A DNA stretch of 33,622 nt from Eubacteriales bacterium (lineage in GTDB: Bacteria > Bacillota > Clostridia > Lachnospirales > Lachnospiraceae). This document shows, one piece after another, positions 31,464 through 33,622 of this stretch; the stretch's first letter is position 1; each line of letters opens with the position of its first letter. The position numbers were made by a program, and so were the translations under genes. Location: positions 1 to 33,622 of the forward strand of contig JAUNSC010000022.1 in the NCBI GenBank assembly GCA_030539395.1, written 5' to 3'. Under the pieces are notes generated by a model that saw nothing but the letters and a program-made list of their open reading frames with translations, made no database searches and was not told the origin of the DNA.

Positions 31464-32495
31464 GTGATGCAGGTAGATAGAATGGTTCAGTATAGAGAAG
31501 ATTATTTTGAAGATTGTAAGGCATTGATAGAGAGTAATTACCCTTATAGAAATCATGTCAATAAGTTTATTGAATATTTGAGCTTGCCAGAAGTTCATTT
31601 GGCGGACACTCCAAGAGAAATAAGCAAAGAAACGGTAAAAAAGTGTATCGGCTATTATCATCAAAAAGGAGAAATTAATTCCAGGAAAACAATGGAATCC
31701 CATTTGGAATCTATAAAAAGTTTTTATGATTATTTGAGTAGAACAGGGAAATGGGTAGATATATTTTCTGACTTAGATTATAGTGATTTTAAGGACACAA
31801 TAGTAAAGATGTATGGATTATCAGAACCAATAGAAAGAGGTTTTTTTAAATGTTCGGACATTCAGAAAATTTTGATTACGCTTGATGACGTTATTGATAG
31901 TTTTGAGATTAGTTCGGCTGGGATAAGAGATGAGGAAAGATATTTGCAGAGAATCATTTTGCGGCTATTCATAAAATTGACGTTAATAGCACCGGCTAAA
32001 AGAAATGTGATTACGGCCATAATTCGAGCAGATATAGGGAATGATTTCAAAAAGCTCAGGATAAATGATGTAGAAATGAATATTCCATGTGGGCTGTCAA
32101 GAGATTTAAAAAGTGCGATAAGATATGCAGAAAAGAAAAATGGTAGTGTAATAAAAGAAAATGACAATATTTTCGAATTTATATATAGATATAAGGGAAA
32201 ATTTAAAGGAGAAAGTCTAAATGCCTGGTTTTTTAATATGAATCAGGATTTTGATATTATTAAAGGTGGAAAGAGCAAGAAGTCTTTGGCTGTTGAACCA
32301 ATAAGGAATACAGCAATTAAAATGATGGTTAATAATATGGTAAATCCTATTCTTATTTCGAGAGTCTCTGGTATAAAACTTTCCATCATAGAGGCAACGT
32401 ATTATCCGCAAACATGGAGAGCTGAGTATAATGAAGATTTGAATAAGAGTATAAATAGAGCTATTGCGCAAAATGATTATTATTGTTATATATAG
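31464..32495 (+). CDS. Tyrosine-recombinase-like protein with degenerate active site
   Basis: A 343-residue protein resembling phage integrases. Residues ~12-100 form a SAM-like core-binding domain (YRNHVNKFIEYL, ESHLESIKSFYDYLSR). The C-terminal RNTAIKMMVNNMVNPILISRVSGIKLSIIEATYYP aligns with the region RHTFAT...GH...T-x-x-Y. Arg180 and Arg281 may stand for the two catalytic arginines and a Tyr is at 313/314, but the HxxR histidine is Glu278 and the GH histidine is Ile304. Strand-exchange activity is therefore doubtful. AAGGGG lies ahead of GTG 31464 (ATG 31467 is the other choice). Its AT-rich codons differ from the housekeeping operon. An AlbA_2 protein gene follows. Confidence 0.6.
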   Translation: MMQVDRMVQYREDYFEDCKALIESNYPYRNHVNKFIEYLSLPEVHLADTPREISKETVKKCIGYYHQKGEINSRKTMESHLESIKSFYDYLSRTGKWVDIFSDLDYSDFKDTIVKMYGLSEPIERGFFKCSDIQKILITLDDVIDSFEISSAGIRDEERYLQRIILRLFIKLTLIAPAKRNVITAIIRADIGNDFKKLRINDVEMNIPCGLSRDLKSAIRYAEKKNGSVIKENDNIFEFIYRYKGKFKGESLNAWFFNMNQDFDIIKGGKSKKSLAVEPIRNTAIKMMVNNMVNPILISRVSGIKLSIIEATYYPQTWRAEYNEDLNKSINRAIAQNDYYCYI

Positions 32496-32527
32496 AGAAA
32501 TTATACGTGATAGGAGATGGCAAGGGA

Positions 32528-33622
32528 ATGTTACAGGAAAGCAACCGAATAGAATTTAAATCCATACTAAATGAGAAGTTGGAAAAAGAAATAGTAGCTT
32601 TTCTTAATAATCATGAAGGAGGAATCTTGTATATTGGAATAGATGATGATGGTCATCCGATTGAAAATCCAGATATAGATTCGATGCAGCTTAAAATAGC
32701 AGATAGAATTAAAGATAATATTTTACCATCTACCCTTGGATTATTTGATATTGTTATTGAAAATATAGAAGGAGTGCCAGTAACTAAAATTATCGTATCA
32801 AGCGGGCTTGAAAAACCGTATTATATTAAAAATAAAGGAATGTCTCCTGGCGGATGCTATATGCGCCTTGGTACATCGACTCAGCCGATGCCTACTGCAT
32901 TGATAGATGAATTGTATGCGAAAAGAATTCATACAACACTGCGTAATATTTCGGCACCGAGGCAGGATTTGACGTTTGCACAGTTGAAGATTTATTATCA
33001 GGAACGAGGTCTGGAATTAAATAATCAATTTATTAATAGTCTTGAATTATTAACACAGGAAGGTAAATTTAATTACATTGCTTATTTGTTGGCAGACGAA
33101 AATGGGGTATCTATTAAAGTTGCAAAATATGCCGGAACAGATAAAGTAGACTTGATAGAGAATGAAGAATATGGGTATTGTTCCTTAATTAAGGCGACTA
33201 ATAATGTTTTGGAGAAAATGAAGATTGAAAATATTACGCGAGCAAAAGTAACCAGTGCAAATAGAATCGAAAAGAATTTGGTCGAACCTGTACCATTAAG
33301 GGAAGCATTGATAAATGCAGTTGTTCATAATGATTTTTCAAGGGAAATTCCACCAGTATTTGAAATTTTCAGCGATAGAATAGAAATTACTTCATATGGA
33401 GGTTTGATTCAGGGACAAAGTATACAAGATTTTTTCAGTTGCAGTAGTATGCCGAGAAATAGAGAACTGATGAGAGTATTTAAGGATGTGGGATTAGTAG
33501 AACAGCTTGGGTCGGGAATGAGCCGCATTTTGCGGTTTTATGACAGAGATATTTTTGAGATATCAGAACATTTTATAAAGGTCATTTTTCCATTTTCATT
33601 ACCAAATGAGAAGATAAATTTT
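32528..33622 (+). CDS. AlbA_2/Schlafen-type putative DNA-binding protein with HATPase-like domain, 3' end outside window
   Basis: The frame is open to the window edge (365 codons). Residues 4-110 form an AlbA_2 domain: ESNRIEFKSIL at the start, FLNNHEGGILYIGIDDDG and RLGTSTQPM. After a linker helix (to ~130), residues ~245-330 match the ATPase-like C-terminal part common to such proteins (PLREALINAVVHNDFSRE, EIFSDRIEITSYGGL, RNRELMRVFKDVGLVEQLGSGM). AlbA_2-domain proteins are linked to nucleic-acid binding and often occur in defence islands. AGGAG lies 12 nt ahead of the ATG at 32528. It is 32 nt behind the integrase-like gene; the two probably form one accessory unit. Confidence 0.82.
   Translation, partial: MLQESNRIEFKSILNEKLEKEIVAFLNNHEGGILYIGIDDDGHPIENPDIDSMQLKIADRIKDNILPSTLGLFDIVIENIEGVPVTKIIVSSGLEKPYYIKNKGMSPGGCYMRLGTSTQPMPTALIDELYAKRIHTTLRNISAPRQDLTFAQLKIYYQERGLELNNQFINSLELLTQEGKFNYIAYLLADENGVSIKVAKYAGTDKVDLIENEEYGYCSLIKATNNVLEKMKIENITRAKVTSANRIEKNLVEPVPLREALINAVVHNDFSREIPPVFEIFSDRIEITSYGGLIQGQSIQDFFSCSSMPRNRELMRVFKDVGLVEQLGSGMSRILRFYDRDIFEISEHFIKVIFPFSLPNEKINF

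Overview
The window looks like a chromosomal segment from a low-GC, spore-forming Clostridia, most likely a Lachnospiraceae gut anaerobe. I base this on the gene order decarboxylase/gmk-like/holB/ricT/trmN6/rsmI, a SpmA homologue, the AT-rich sequence with strong GGAGG ribosome sites, and the gene families present. The genus cannot be fixed from sequence alone.

Layout. 1-523: a tRNA cluster (Val partial, Tyr, Thr, initiator Met, Phe). 607-4480: a C26 peptidase on the minus strand, then a polar amino-acid ABC importer (binding protein, permease, ATPase) with a cytidylate-kinase-like gene, driven by a near-consensus promoter followed by a 5'-leader terminator. 4600-4779: tRNA-Lys with its own promoter and terminator. 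4939-9513: a surface-signalling cluster made of a cytosolic Ser/Thr kinase joined through one membrane helix to 17 BspA/DUF285 leucine-rich repeats, an SH3b protein, a secreted protein and a convergent XRE regulator. 9731-9982: a remnant of a GH94 phosphorylase gene.

10105-22534 is the phosphate-uptake (pst) operon. pstS is circularly permuted, pstC and pstA look normal, and the resident pstB is broken. Its codons 1-93 are gone, codons 94-172 follow the pstA stop, and the remainder lies 8.5 kb downstream, next to phoU. The two pstB pieces join perfectly across a 6-bp direct repeat (TGGATG), so an insertion split the gene. The insert (12893-21434) carries an intact second pstB close to the resident promoter side, a TetR/alcohol-dehydrogenase pair, a two-component system with two membrane-protein targets sharing an operator motif, and an Abi_2 abortive-infection gene. 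The Abi_2 gene is frameshifted in a run of seven G and is flanked by two copies of a 52-nt element that may be a structured RNA.

22587-24742: a minus-strand MATE exporter and histidine-phosphatase operon. 25003-31365: a housekeeping operon (PLP decarboxylase, guanylate-kinase-like, HolB, RicT, TrmN6, RsmI, SpmA). 31464-33622: an AT-rich accessory segment with a tyrosine-recombinase-like protein lacking catalytic residues and an AlbA_2/Schlafen-type protein that runs off the window end.

The most interesting parts are the pstB-breaking, pstB-carrying insertion; the Abi_2 gene with its repeated RNA-like elements and G-tract; the receptor-like kinase; and the operator motif shared by the two-component-system promoters.
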